Of a stretch of 64,000 nucleotides of DNA, positions 41,990 to 50,705 are shown one piece after another. The first letter of the stretch is position 1. Each line of letters opens with the position of its first letter. The notes below the pieces were generated by a model. That model searched no databases, had not been told where the DNA came from, and saw only the letters and a program-made list of their open reading frames with translations. This DNA is from DASXRU01 sp034665305 (GTDB lineage: Bacteria > Acidobacteriota > Blastocatellia > Pyrinomonadales > Pyrinomonadaceae). Location: NCBI GenBank assembly GCA_034665305.1, contig JAXDFZ010000001.1, forward strand, positions 124,001 to 188,000, given 5' to 3'. A program made the position numbers and the translations under genes.

Positions 41990-43489
41990 CTAGTTCTTCA
42001 AAGCGGCGTGCATCGGTTTGCCTTCGCCATCGTACTCCACGACGGTGCCAAACTTCGCCAGAGCTTCTTTGGCTTTTGCCGCATCGCCTACGGCCACGAT
42101 TTGCAGGTGGTCCAGGTCAATGTATTTCCGTGCTACGCGTTGCACATCTTCCGCAGTGACGGCCTCGATCTTTTGCGGATAAGTGTCCCAGTAATCCGCG
42201 GGGAAACCGTAGAGTTTCTGCGTGATGATGTTTTGCAGAATGGCGCCGGAGTTCTCCAGCGACAGCGCGAAGTTACCCACGATAGCGCGTTTCGCATTTT
42301 CCAACTCAGTCGGCGAGACCTGCTCGTTGCGAATGCGGTTGAATTCATTCATGAACTCACGCAGCGCGCCCTCGGTGGCTTCGGTGCGCACCGGCGAGCT
42401 CGCCACAAACGTGCCGCGATATTTTGAGCTGTTAAAGTTGCTGCCGACCGAATAGGCATAGCTCTTGTCTTCGCGAATATTCAGAAACAGACGGGAAGAA
42501 CCGCCGCCACCGAGAATCCGATTCATCACCGCCATGGCCGGATAATCAGGATCGTTGCGGTCGATTGCGAGCGAACCAATCTGGAAAACAGTCTGCACCG
42601 AACCGGGCCGGTTGATCAGGAAAATCTTCGACGCGCTTTGCGCCGGCGCCGCGGGAATGGAAGTTTGCGGGGTCGGCCCACTCTTCCAATCTCCGAAGGC
42701 GCGTTCCAGTTTGGGTAGGATGTCTTTCAGTTTCACATCGCCGACGATGGCCAGCATCGCGTTGTTCGGCAGGTAGTTTTGCGCGTGAAAGCGAACCAGG
42801 TCAGCCGGGGTAATTTTCTTGATGGCTTCCGCGGGTGGCAACACCAACGAAGCCGGGTGGGTCCCGTAAATCGCCTGGTTCAAACGTTCCTGCGCGAGAA
42901 ACCCGGCCTGTCCTCGCAGCAACGGTTGTGAAGAAAGCGTGCGGCTTTTGTATCGTTCGACTTCAGTTGCCGGGAAGGTTGGCGTGCGCACTACTTCCGT
43001 AAACAAGTCCAGCACTTGATCGAAGTTTTCAACTAAACCGGATGCAGTAACACTGCTCGTAAATGACGCGAGTCCCGAATTAGCTCCGATGCTCGCACCC
43101 ATCGTGTCCAACTGTTCGGCGATTTCTTTGCTGTTGTGTTTGGCGGTGCCCTCCCGCAACAGTGACGCGGTAGCGTTTGCCAAACCGCGCATGTCCGCCG
43201 GATCGGACAGACCGCCACTCATCACTACCATCTCCATCGAGAAGGTAGGGACCCGCGAACTCTCAAGCACCATCACGTGCAAGCCGTTGGTCAGAATTGC
43301 TTCTCCGGCCTTGGGCCGCTTTACCTTGAGAATGGTTTTGTTTACCGGCGCGCGCCCTTTGAGCACGGCGCCTTTAGTAGTTTGAACTTCCGCCTGACCC
43401 GTTCCCACCTGGGCGGCGGCCGTTACCGCAAACAAAACGAGCGCGAGCAGCGTCATTAGGGATTTAGTTTTCAAGTTTGTATTTTTCAT
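41990..43489 (-). CDS. M16 family peptidase-like protein, non-catalytic subunit
   Basis: 499 residues with a signal peptide (cut near TAAAQ). Two M16-type halves are visible (TNGLHVMVLESSRVPTFSMEM opening the first, IFLINRPGSVQTVFQIGS the second). Where catalytic members have HxxEH this one reads GLANATASLLREGT, so the zinc site is missing. The second half keeps the R/Y-type substrate residues (KSYAYSVGSNF). Together with the gene just upstream it fits the known arrangement of one catalytic and one non-catalytic M16 subunit forming a clam-shell dimer, here in the periplasm. The ATG follows AGGAGC. The intergenic gap to the catalytic gene is 17 bases. Confidence 0.9.
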   Translation of the reverse strand: MKNTNLKTKSLMTLLALVLFAVTAAAQVGTGQAEVQTTKGAVLKGRAPVNKTILKVKRPKAGEAILTNGLHVMVLESSRVPTFSMEMVVMSGGLSDPADMRGLANATASLLREGTAKHNSKEIAEQLDTMGASIGANSGLASFTSSVTASGLVENFDQVLDLFTEVVRTPTFPATEVERYKSRTLSSQPLLRGQAGFLAQERLNQAIYGTHPASLVLPPAEAIKKITPADLVRFHAQNYLPNNAMLAIVGDVKLKDILPKLERAFGDWKSGPTPQTSIPAAPAQSASKIFLINRPGSVQTVFQIGSLAIDRNDPDYPAMAVMNRILGGGGSSRLFLNIREDKSYAYSVGSNFNSSKYRGTFVASSPVRTEATEGALREFMNEFNRIRNEQVSPTELENAKRAIVGNFALSLENSGAILQNIITQKLYGFPADYWDTYPQKIEAVTAEDVQRVARKYIDLDHLQIVAVGDAAKAKEALAKFGTVVEYDGEGKPMHAALKN

Positions 43490-43506
43490 AGGTTCTGCTC
43501 CTCGTG

Positions 43507-44925
43507 CTATTGCATGCCCCCGGGCGTCTGGCCGCCCCGGCCTCCACCCTTCGCGACCGTCATGACGACGGTGCGATTTGCTGGTTGCAGGTATTTGCTC
43601 GCAACGCGTTGCACATCTTCTTTCGTGACGGCGGCAACTTTGTCCAGGCGCGTATTGATCAGACCCGGCTCACCGTAGTAGACGGCATACTGTCCAATCG
43701 TATTCGCGCGGGAAAGCGAACTCTGCAACCCGTTGATGAAGTTCCGGCGCGCGCTGTTCTTCGCTTTCTGTAACTCCCAGTCGGCAATCGGCTCTTTCTG
43801 CAGCCGCGCGATCTCTTCGTAGATGGCTGCTTCTGCGTCTTCGGCCTTCACACCGTTTCTGAGTGTCGCGGTAACGAAAAAACCGCCGACGCCGCGCGCC
43901 TCGCGCGCATTGCTGCTCACATTCGTAACCATTTCGCGGTCGCGGACCATCTTTTGGTAAAGCCGCGCGCTGGAGCTACCGCCTCCGCCACCACCGCCCC
44001 CGCCACCACCGCCGAAACCGCCGCCACCACCGAGAACGTTCGCCAGCACCTGCAGTGCATAGAAGTCGGCGGTGTTGCCCGGAACCGTTTTATAAGCGAT
44101 GGCCACGCGCGCCAGGCGGGCCAGAACGTCGTCAACCGATGCGCGCCGTTCGGCTTTTTGTTCCGGCTCGGTCGCATCCACGGGCGGAGGATCCGGTTGC
44201 CGCGGAATGCCTTCGAAATATTTCCTGATGCGCGCCAGGGCGTCCCCGGTTTCGAAGTCGCCTACGACCGTCAAGACGGCGTTGTTGGGCGCGTAGTAGG
44301 TCTTGAAGAAAGCGCTGACATCTTCAACCGAGGCTGCATTCAGATCGTCCATTGATCCGATCGTGTCATGCTTGTAGGCAAAGTTGTCGTACATCAATTC
44401 CTGCAGCAGCTCGCCGCTCTTTCCATAGGCAGCATTGTCGAGCCCGATGCGCCGCTCTTCCTGAACCACATGACGTTGGTTGTCAAGGTTCTCCTGGTTT
44501 ACGGCCAGGCTGCGCATGCGATCCGACTCCAGATAAAGTGCGAGCTCGAGTTGATTGGAAGGCAGGGCTTCAAAGTAATTCGTTCGGTCTTCATTGGTGG
44601 TACCGTTCATGGTACCGCCGTTGGTTTGCACCAAAATAAAGTGTTCGGACTTACCGACGTTTTCCGAGCCCTGAAACATCATATGCTCGAAGAGGTGTGC
44701 AAAACCGGTACGGCCGGCGCGCTCATTTCGCGACCCGACATTGTAGGTGACGTTGACGGCGATTACCGGTGCGCTTTTGTCCTGGACGGTGATTACGCGG
44801 AGGCCGTTCTTCAGTTTGGTCTCTTTGAAATCCACATGGACTTTGCGTGCGACCTGGGCCATGGTGCTGCTGGTCAACAGCAAAACCACGAGTCCCGGGA
44901 GCGAGAGTTGGCGGACGAATCTCAT
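43507..44925 (-). CDS. M16 family zinc metallopeptidase, catalytic subunit, with poly-glycine insert
   Basis: 472 residues with a signal peptide (cut near STMAQ). The inverted zinc motif HLFEH lies at residues 77-81, with the distal Glu in QEERRIGLDN. The N- and C-terminal M16 halves are both present. Between them, residues about 297-317 are a near-continuous glycine run broken by one Phe and followed by SSSARLYQ; in relatives this spot is a short GGG(M/S)SSRL turn, so the run is an expansion of an ordinary glycine turn. ATG follows AAGGAG by nine bases. First gene of a two-gene operon with the non-catalytic subunit. Expected to degrade peptides in the periplasm. Confidence 0.93.
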   Translation of the reverse strand: MRFVRQLSLPGLVVLLLTSSTMAQVARKVHVDFKETKLKNGLRVITVQDKSAPVIAVNVTYNVGSRNERAGRTGFAHLFEHMMFQGSENVGKSEHFILVQTNGGTMNGTTNEDRTNYFEALPSNQLELALYLESDRMRSLAVNQENLDNQRHVVQEERRIGLDNAAYGKSGELLQELMYDNFAYKHDTIGSMDDLNAASVEDVSAFFKTYYAPNNAVLTVVGDFETGDALARIRKYFEGIPRQPDPPPVDATEPEQKAERRASVDDVLARLARVAIAYKTVPGNTADFYALQVLANVLGGGGGFGGGGGGGGGGGGSSSARLYQKMVRDREMVTNVSSNAREARGVGGFFVTATLRNGVKAEDAEAAIYEEIARLQKEPIADWELQKAKNSARRNFINGLQSSLSRANTIGQYAVYYGEPGLINTRLDKVAAVTKEDVQRVASKYLQPANRTVVMTVAKGGGRGGQTPGGMQ

Positions 44926-45264
44926 GCGAACAAGCTCCTTAAAATGTGGTACGAGCGATTAGGAAAACTCAGGCACTCAGCGAGGCCCGGACGGGGGTCA
45001 TACACCCTGACAACAGTCTGACAAGGCTCTAGGCAATCGGAACGTAGTGAATCTAGGCGGGGCTGGCATCGTTGTCAAGTCAGGATAATAAAGGAAAAAC
45101 GCGGCTGGCTTTCTTCGCAGCCAACCGCCGGCCGCTTCCTACCATCTTATGCCTGCTCGATTAAACGCAGCCGGCCAGTCACCCCAATCGGGGCGTTGCG
45201 ACTAACGTTAAGTGTGCCGGTAACTGTATAATTTCGACCTCCAAACAACTAAGAAGAAGAGTTC
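44926..45264. other. 339-base divergent promoter region, M16 operon / M1-like gene
   Basis: No gene. A hairpin (arms GCGGCTGGCT and AGCCAACCGC, 45101-45128, one mismatch) is preceded on the plus strand by AAGGAAAAAC, so on the minus strand a T run follows it; it may be an attenuator-like element for the M16 operon. TATAAT at 45227-45232, with no good -35 partner, is a candidate -10 box for the M1-like gene. Confidence 0.45.
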
Positions 45265-47319
45265 ATGATCAGCATAAAGCCCAGCCTTTCCCGCATATTC
45301 ACGCTCACGTGTCTCCTGGCGGTTTCGTTTGCTATCGCCAGCGCGCAACAGCCCGCTGCGGCCCCCGGCAGCCGGTTTGACGTCACCAACTATCGCATCG
45401 AGGCGCAACTGTTCCCGGAAGAACATCTGCTGCGGGCCGGTGCGGACGTTACCCTGACACCGTTGGAAGCAACGCGTTCGATAGTGTTCGAGCTCAATGG
45501 TTCGCTACATGTCGATGGCGTTGAAATGAACGGCCATGCGCTGACAGGTTTTGTGCAGGACGCCGTAGGCGCGGGAGCGCTGGGTCCGAATGTCCGCATC
45601 GATCTGGGATCAGTCGTGCCGGCAAACCAGCCCTTGACCGTTCGCATTCGTTGGAGCGGCGCGCTGGTTTCACCCGAGGGTGGACCCCTGGCTACGAAGC
45701 GCCTGGCCTACGTTGGTACCGACGGCTCGTACCTGATGTATGCGGCGCGCTGGTTTCCATTTCATGATTATGCGGCGGATCGGGCCACCGCCGACATCTC
45801 GCTGATTGTGCCCACCGGCTATCAAGTGGGTGGCGCCAGCGACGAAGCCATTGCGCCGCAGGTCGACAAGAACGGGACCACGCGTTTCCGCTTCGTCAAC
45901 AAGCAGCCGGCGCTGATCGGAAACTTTATCGCCGGGCAGTACATCGCGAAGACACTCAAGTACGGCAATTACCAGTTACAGTTTTACGTAAAGCTGGGAA
46001 GCGAAAATCGCATCGACGATTATGGCGAGTTAATGGGTCGCGCCCTGGAGTTTTATTCGAAACAGTATGGTCCGCCGGGTTTCGGCACGCGCTTTACGAT
46101 CGCGCAAACCGACGATGAGGCTCTCGAAGCTTACTCGGCCTCCGGCATGTTGTTCCTGGCGTCGCGGTTCTTTGATTCGTCGCGTCCGATTCCCGAGGAT
46201 CGGCTGCAGCGCGAAGTCGCTTACCAGTGGTGGGGACAAACGGTCGGCCTAAAGTCTTTTGATGATGCGTGGGTTTCGCAAGGCCTGGCTGAATGGAGTG
46301 CGTTTGCCCTTCGCGAATCGGCCCTGACGGGCGGCTCGCTCGACGCGGCCCAACGCGAAGAGCAGGAGCGCGCGCTGACCTTTGAACAGACGGCGTCGAT
46401 CGCCCGGGCGCCGGTAGCGCTGGACGATCAGTCAGCCGCCTACCAGTCGATTGTTTTCTACAAAGGCGCGATGGTGCTGCGCATGCTGCGGGCGACGCTG
46501 GGCGGCGAGAAGTTTAATCAACTGCTGCGCAACTTTCTGGATCAGTATCGCGGCAAGAGCGCATCCATCGACGACTTCGAACGTCTGACTACCCAGGTGG
46601 CGCAAAAGAACATGCGTTACTTCTTTGCACAGTGGGTCGAGGGCACCGGCGTGCCGGAGTTCAGTGTCGACTATCAAATCATTCGTACGCGTGCGGGCAA
46701 GTTTCGCACGCGGGGTACAGTGAAACAGAACATGGAATCGCTGCGGCTGCCAATTGAGTTGATGTTGCGCGCCGAGGGCGACAATCAGGTAACGACGCTT
46801 CCGCTCGAAGGCCGTAGCGAGGACTTTGATTTCGAGTCGAACGGCCAGCCGTTGGAAGTTTTAGTCGATCCCAACAACAAGATTCTGCGGATGTCGGATG
46901 ACCTGCGCGTGTCAATCATCGCGCGCCGCGGTATCGAGCTGTTCAAAGAAGGTCAATACGCCGAAGCGCAACAGCAATTCGAATCCGCGTTAAAGTTGGA
47001 TCGCAGCAACTCCTGGGTTTACTACAACCTCGGGCTCTTGTTCCTGGAACAGCGTAACTGGCAGTTGGCGTTGGATAATTTCCAGTTAGCGCTGGAGAGT
47101 CCCAACGTGAAACCGACCTGGATTGAGGTTTGGGGCCACATCAAACGCGGCAACGCTTACGATGCAAAGGGTGATCGACCGAAGGCCATGTACGAATATG
47201 ACAAAGCCTTGCAGACAGGCGTCGATTACGACGGGGCGCAGGCGGTAGCCAAGAAATTCAAAGCGAATGCCTTCGATCCCAAGGCCGCGCAAACCGCAGC
47301 CGCCAACGGACCGAGCTAA
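45265..47319 (+). CDS. M1 aminopeptidase-like protein lacking zinc ligands, with C-terminal TPR
   Basis: 684 residues. A signal peptide (cut near SAQQ) is followed by an M1-type N-terminal beta domain (about 30-220), the thermolysin-like domain (about 225-450), a beta domain and two or three TPR units (about 555-660). The zinc site is gone: HExxH reads REVAY (residues 316-320) and the third ligand Glu 19 residues on is Gln339, in WVSQGLAEW. The flanking QWWGQ and the general fold are kept. It should therefore not be a zinc aminopeptidase; a binding or scaffold role is likely. It is divergent from an M16 pair. ATG follows AAGAAGAAG. Confidence 0.88.
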   Translation: MISIKPSLSRIFTLTCLLAVSFAIASAQQPAAAPGSRFDVTNYRIEAQLFPEEHLLRAGADVTLTPLEATRSIVFELNGSLHVDGVEMNGHALTGFVQDAVGAGALGPNVRIDLGSVVPANQPLTVRIRWSGALVSPEGGPLATKRLAYVGTDGSYLMYAARWFPFHDYAADRATADISLIVPTGYQVGGASDEAIAPQVDKNGTTRFRFVNKQPALIGNFIAGQYIAKTLKYGNYQLQFYVKLGSENRIDDYGELMGRALEFYSKQYGPPGFGTRFTIAQTDDEALEAYSASGMLFLASRFFDSSRPIPEDRLQREVAYQWWGQTVGLKSFDDAWVSQGLAEWSAFALRESALTGGSLDAAQREEQERALTFEQTASIARAPVALDDQSAAYQSIVFYKGAMVLRMLRATLGGEKFNQLLRNFLDQYRGKSASIDDFERLTTQVAQKNMRYFFAQWVEGTGVPEFSVDYQIIRTRAGKFRTRGTVKQNMESLRLPIELMLRAEGDNQVTTLPLEGRSEDFDFESNGQPLEVLVDPNNKILRMSDDLRVSIIARRGIELFKEGQYAEAQQQFESALKLDRSNSWVYYNLGLLFLEQRNWQLALDNFQLALESPNVKPTWIEVWGHIKRGNAYDAKGDRPKAMYEYDKALQTGVDYDGAQAVAKKFKANAFDPKAAQTAAANGPS

Positions 47320-47324
47320 AGGCA

Positions 47325-47361
47325 AAGGGCAAGGGGCAAAACGTCGTGGCCCCTTGCCCTT
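47325..47361. terminator. Inverted-word hairpin between convergent genes
   Basis: Perfect 13-base arms AAGGGCAAGGGGC and GCCCCTTGCCCTT around an 11-base loop. It lies five bases past the M1-like stop and 17 bases past the lpxI stop on the other strand. It may act as a terminator; the word style (AAGGGC repeats) is that of the spacer inverted repeats elsewhere in the window. Confidence 0.7.
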
Positions 47362-47378
47362 CGCTTCTTCCTGGGTTC

Positions 47379-48329
47379 TTAGCCCTTAGCTCCCGTCGCT
47401 CCCAACGCGACGATCGCAATCCGTTTCTCGTCAGCCAGAGCGATCATCTCTTCACGATCAAACATCAGCGTTTTGCCTGCGGAAATACAAAGGCAGCCGG
47501 CTCCGGCCTCGATCATACTTTCAATCGTCGGCACTCCGATCACTGGGACGTCAAACCGCATGTCCTGGTTTGGCTTGGCAATCTTCAAAACCGTCAGTCC
47601 GAATCCGGACAGTACGCCGCCGCCTCTTATCCTGTTCAGGCCCTGTAACAAAAGCTTGCCGGCAGAGCCGGCTACCGATTTCCCTTCGGCCGATACTTCT
47701 TCGCTTGTTTCTTTCGAAGTTTTTCTGAAGACCTCGCCCGCGCGGCGAATCGTGGCGTCGGTGCCTTCCATCGCTTCTATTGCGACGCACGCACGGGCGC
47801 GAACTACGAGCGTCTGGCCCAGGTCCAGTTCGGCAAGCGAATGTGCGATTTCCAGCCCATAGTCGATATCGCCGCGTTCGCGCTCGTTGGGCGCGCGCGT
47901 GGTTAAGGTACCAGCTTGCGGCAATTCATCCTGCAGAAAATGAGTGGAGTCGATCAGGGTAATGCCTTCGGTCAGGAGTTCATCGGCAACCGCACCGATT
48001 AGCGATGTGGTGTTGCGGCGCTGTAGCTTCAGGATCATCTTGAGCATGCGCGCGTCGGGAACAGCTCCGCTGAAAATCTGCGTGTGTTTCACCTGGCCGG
48101 CCATAATCGCTTGTGCGACTCCGGCATTTTTCAAAAAGCGAATCATCTTGCCGAGCTGGCCCAGACCAACCCAGGTCACGCTCCCGCCCGCAGCGGCTGC
48201 CGCGCGCTCGATGTCCGGATCTGTCTCTTCACGGATTGCAACGACGGCCAGGGAAGCGCCGGCGCGTTTGGCGCCTTCCAGGACTCGGAAAGGGAACTGA
48301 CCGTTGCCGGCGATTAGACCGTAGTGCAT
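47379..48329 (-). CDS. lpxI: UDP-2,3-diacylglucosamine pyrophosphatase LpxI
   Basis: 316 residues. It cleaves UDP-2,3-diacylglucosamine to lipid X and UMP in lipid A synthesis, at the inner membrane. Family marks: YGLIAGNGQFPF at the start, the GQVKHTQIF segment, RARACVAIEAMEGTDATIRRAG and the KPNQDMRFDVPVIG stretch with the catalytic Asp. The protein is about 35 residues longer than typical LpxI. The extra residues lie at about 201-245, between the RRAGE helix and VLKIAKPNQD, and are Ser/Glu/Lys then Gly-rich. Last gene of the bamA-skp-fabZ-lpxA-lpxI run on the minus strand, which gives strong contextual support. Confidence 0.94.
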   Translation of the reverse strand: MHYGLIAGNGQFPFRVLEGAKRAGASLAVVAIREETDPDIERAAAAAGGSVTWVGLGQLGKMIRFLKNAGVAQAIMAGQVKHTQIFSGAVPDARMLKMILKLQRRNTTSLIGAVADELLTEGITLIDSTHFLQDELPQAGTLTTRAPNERERGDIDYGLEIAHSLAELDLGQTLVVRARACVAIEAMEGTDATIRRAGEVFRKTSKETSEEVSAEGKSVAGSAGKLLLQGLNRIRGGGVLSGFGLTVLKIAKPNQDMRFDVPVIGVPTIESMIEAGAGCLCISAGKTLMFDREEMIALADEKRIAIVALGATGAKG

Positions 48330-48364
48330 TGACTAGGACCTGTAAGGGAAGGTTGGGAGAGAAC

Positions 48365-48493
48365 CCATTTTCCATTTGTCATTTTTCATTTCACATTTGC
48401 CATCGTTTTTCCGCGGCGGGAAGACGGCTTGCCATCGGATCGTTGAAAGCGTCAATGGAAAATGAGAAATAAGAAATGATATATGGAAAATGG
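48365..48493. repeat. Inverted near-duplicate spacer, word CATTTTTCATT
   Basis: 39-base arms at 48365-48403 and 48455-48493 are inverted near-copies, 33 of 39 matching, built from repeats of CATTT and CCATTTTCC words. The 51-base loop is GC-rich and unrelated. It fills the lpxA-lpxI junction. Confidence 0.8.
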
Positions 48494-48525
48494 TTTTCCT
48501 CGCCTCCAACTTTTCTCCCCGCCGC

Positions 48526-49320
48526 CTACTTGACCACTCCGCGTTGCGACGTTTCGATGAAGTTTGCGAGGAAGTCCACTTCCGCTGAGTCAGAAATCTC
48601 CTGCCGGATTCGCTCCAGCGCTTGCGAAGTGTTCAGCTTCGACGACAGTAGCAGGTGAAAAGCATGATGCAGCGTATCAATGATCGCGCGGGAATAGCCC
48701 CGGCGTTTCATCCCCGTCGTGTTCAGGCCATAACATCTGGCGTGGTTTCCCACGGTCAGCGCAAAGGGAAGCGCGTCCTTAACCACGACGGAGTAACCGC
48801 CGACGTAACCTTCGCGACCCACGCGACAGAACTGGTGCACGCCGGAATAGGCGCCGATGTTCGCTCCGTCTTCAACCACCACGTGCCCGGCCAACGTGGC
48901 CGCATTGGCCATGATGACTTGGTTTCCCAACAGGCAGTCGTGAGCGATGTGTGCCTGGGCCATGATCAGGCAGTCGTCGCCAATCTCCGTCAATCTGCCG
49001 CCGCCTTCGGTGCCTCGATGGATAGTGACAAACTCGCGAATTTGATTGCGACGTCCGATGCGCGTTTCGGTCGGCTCTCCGTGATATTTCAGGTCCTGGG
49101 GCGCCAGTCCGATCGATACGAAAGGAAAGACATGAGTTTCATCGCCGAGCGTGGTGAAACCATCGACGACGCAATGCGAATCCAATATTACCCCGTTGCC
49201 AAGCGTGACATCGGCGCCAATCACGACATAGGGACCGATGACGCAATCGCGCCCGACAGTGGCCTCCGGGCTAACCACGGCGGTGCTATGAATTCGGCCT
49301 GAATGAGTTGCAGCGGTCAT
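48526..49320 (-). CDS. lpxA: Acyl-[ACP]--UDP-N-acetylglucosamine O-acyltransferase
   Basis: 264 residues, the standard LpxA size. It adds the first acyl chain to UDP-GlcNAc, the first step of lipid A synthesis, in the cytoplasm. The left-handed beta-helix is seen as hexapeptide repeats from residue about 10 to 190 (IHSTAVVSPEATVG, VIGPYVVIGADVTLG). The catalytic His is in AQAHIAHDCLLG, and the HRGTEGGG loop is also typical. The C-terminal helical part is normal. The ATG opens a run in the same direction with fabZ 82 bases upstream. Confidence 0.97.
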   Translation of the reverse strand: MTAATHSGRIHSTAVVSPEATVGRDCVIGPYVVIGADVTLGNGVILDSHCVVDGFTTLGDETHVFPFVSIGLAPQDLKYHGEPTETRIGRRNQIREFVTIHRGTEGGGRLTEIGDDCLIMAQAHIAHDCLLGNQVIMANAATLAGHVVVEDGANIGAYSGVHQFCRVGREGYVGGYSVVVKDALPFALTVGNHARCYGLNTTGMKRRGYSRAIIDTLHHAFHLLLSSKLNTSQALERIRQEISDSAEVDFLANFIETSQRGVVK

Positions 49321-49402
49321 GAAATCAGTGTCACGCAGGAAAGGAAATTTGAAATAGCAGTAGTTTGAATTCAGACGGTCCGGTGTTGGTAGTCCTCAGT
49401 GA

Positions 49403-49855
49403 CTACTTCTTGATATCGCGATCGGCGATGATGCTCATGATGTCGGCATCAGCCGCCAGAACACCGTCAACCTTGGCTTCGCCGCGCATGCGTTGCACCC
49501 GCGAGCCGATGCGTACCGCCGTCACTTCCAGCACCAGCGTATCGCCGGGCACTACCGGCCGGCGAAAGCGCGCCTCTTTGATTCCGGTGAACAATACCAG
49601 TTTGCTGTCCCGGTCTTCGATTTCCCGCAACGCCAGCACCGCGCCAACTTGTGCCAGGGCCTCGACCACCAGCACGCCTGGCATGACCGGTGTGCCGGGA
49701 AAATGTCCCTGGAAGAAAGGCTCGTTGATACTGACTTGCTTAATGCCGACGATGCGCTGGCGCGGCACCAGTTCAATAATGCGGTCGACCAGGAGAAAAG
49801 GGTAACGGTGCGGCAGAAGCTGCTGGATGGCGGAGGCGTCGAGTACCGTTTCCAT
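49403..49855 (-). CDS. fabZ: 3-hydroxyacyl-[ACP] dehydratase
   Basis: 150 residues. It dehydrates 3-hydroxyacyl-ACP in fatty-acid elongation. The hot-dog fold marks are LLPHRYPFLLVDRI at the start and HFPGTPVMPGVLVVEALAQVG, with the catalytic His and Glu. The ATG is followed by ETVLDASAIQQLLPHR, a typical FabZ N-terminus. Its place between skp and lpxA is the conserved order seen in many diderm bacteria, linking fatty-acid supply with lipid A synthesis. Confidence 0.96.
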   Translation of the reverse strand: METVLDASAIQQLLPHRYPFLLVDRIIELVPRQRIVGIKQVSINEPFFQGHFPGTPVMPGVLVVEALAQVGAVLALREIEDRDSKLVLFTGIKEARFRRPVVPGDTLVLEVTAVRIGSRVQRMRGEAKVDGVLAADADIMSIIADRDIKK

Positions 49856-49891
49856 AGAAGGTCACGCGAACGTCTGAATCATAAAACTAGA

Positions 49892-49940
49892 AATGGTGAA
49901 TGACCCCGGACGAAAGCTCGTCCACTTGCCATTCACCATT
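49892..49940. repeat. Nested inverted repeat in fabZ-skp junction
   Basis: Outer arms AATGGTGAATG and CATTCACCATT pair perfectly (11 bp). Inside, GGACGA and TCGTCC form a six-base stem around AAGC. The two-tier design matches that at 23651 and 53882. Confidence 0.75.
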
Positions 49941-49965
49941 CATTGTTTCCGAAAGATTTGCAAGC

Positions 49966-50616
49966 TTACTTCGGCGCCGCTGCTGAAGCGGTTGCCGGTT
50001 TGGCGTTGAACTCAGTAATGAAAGCCTGCGTCACGTCCATGTTCGGATTAGCAGTCAGGACAACGCCGTTGGGCGCCAACTTGCTGATATCCAGAATCAT
50101 GGTGATGCCGCGCTGGCCGGCGAACTGATTCAGGGCCTTAAAAATATCGGCGGAGATTGGGTCGATCACTTCCTTGTAGCGCTTGGCAAAGTCCGCGTCG
50201 GCTTGTTCTTTTTTGTATTTCAGTTCGCGCTGCAGTTTTTCACCCTCGTCCTGCTTCGCCTGAATCGTTTGCTGCGAGACAACGGGGCTGCCGCTGAGCT
50301 TACTGATTTCGTCAGCGATGGTTTTTAGGCGCGCCTGAAGAGCGTTCAACTCGTCCTGGCGGGGTTTGAACTCTCGCTCCAATGCAGTCATCGCGGTGAC
50401 CAGACGGGTAATGCCGCCTTTGTCTTCACCGAAGGCGCCGGTATCAATGTATGCAATTTTGCTGTCAGGAATCGGACCGGTTGGAGCCGGAGCGGCCTGA
50501 GTTTGCGGTGCAGCCGGTTTGGGGGTGGCCGCACCAGGCCGAGTCTGGGCCGAGGCCGAGATAGCGACGACGACCGCAAGCATGATAGCGGCGGCGATCA
50601 AACGAATAGTCTTCAT
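49966..50616 (-). CDS. skp: Skp/OmpH family periplasmic chaperone
   Basis: 216 residues. A signal peptide (cut near SASAQ) is followed by a Pro/Ala/Thr-rich segment (about 25-48) and then the Skp region: KIAYIDTGAFGEDKGGI (the start strand), a long helical coiled-coil arm (about 75-150, rich in Lys, Glu and Gln) and a final strand region (GITMILDISKLAPNGVVLTAN). Skp trimers hold unfolded outer-membrane proteins in the periplasm and hand them to the Bam complex. It lies 89 bases downstream of bamA, matching the usual bamA-skp order. The Pro-rich segment after the signal is longer than in E. coli. Confidence 0.93.
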   Translation of the reverse strand: MKTIRLIAAAIMLAVVVAISASAQTRPGAATPKPAAPQTQAAPAPTGPIPDSKIAYIDTGAFGEDKGGITRLVTAMTALEREFKPRQDELNALQARLKTIADEISKLSGSPVVSQQTIQAKQDEGEKLQRELKYKKEQADADFAKRYKEVIDPISADIFKALNQFAGQRGITMILDISKLAPNGVVLTANPNMDVTQAFITEFNAKPATASAAAPK

Positions 50617-50705
50617 AGCGTTTTGTAATGCTCCTTACGGTGAAAGGCGAATTATCGAAGTTACCGCACTTAGTTGTATCGGGCGCCTGTATGGTTGCTG
50701 GAGGT

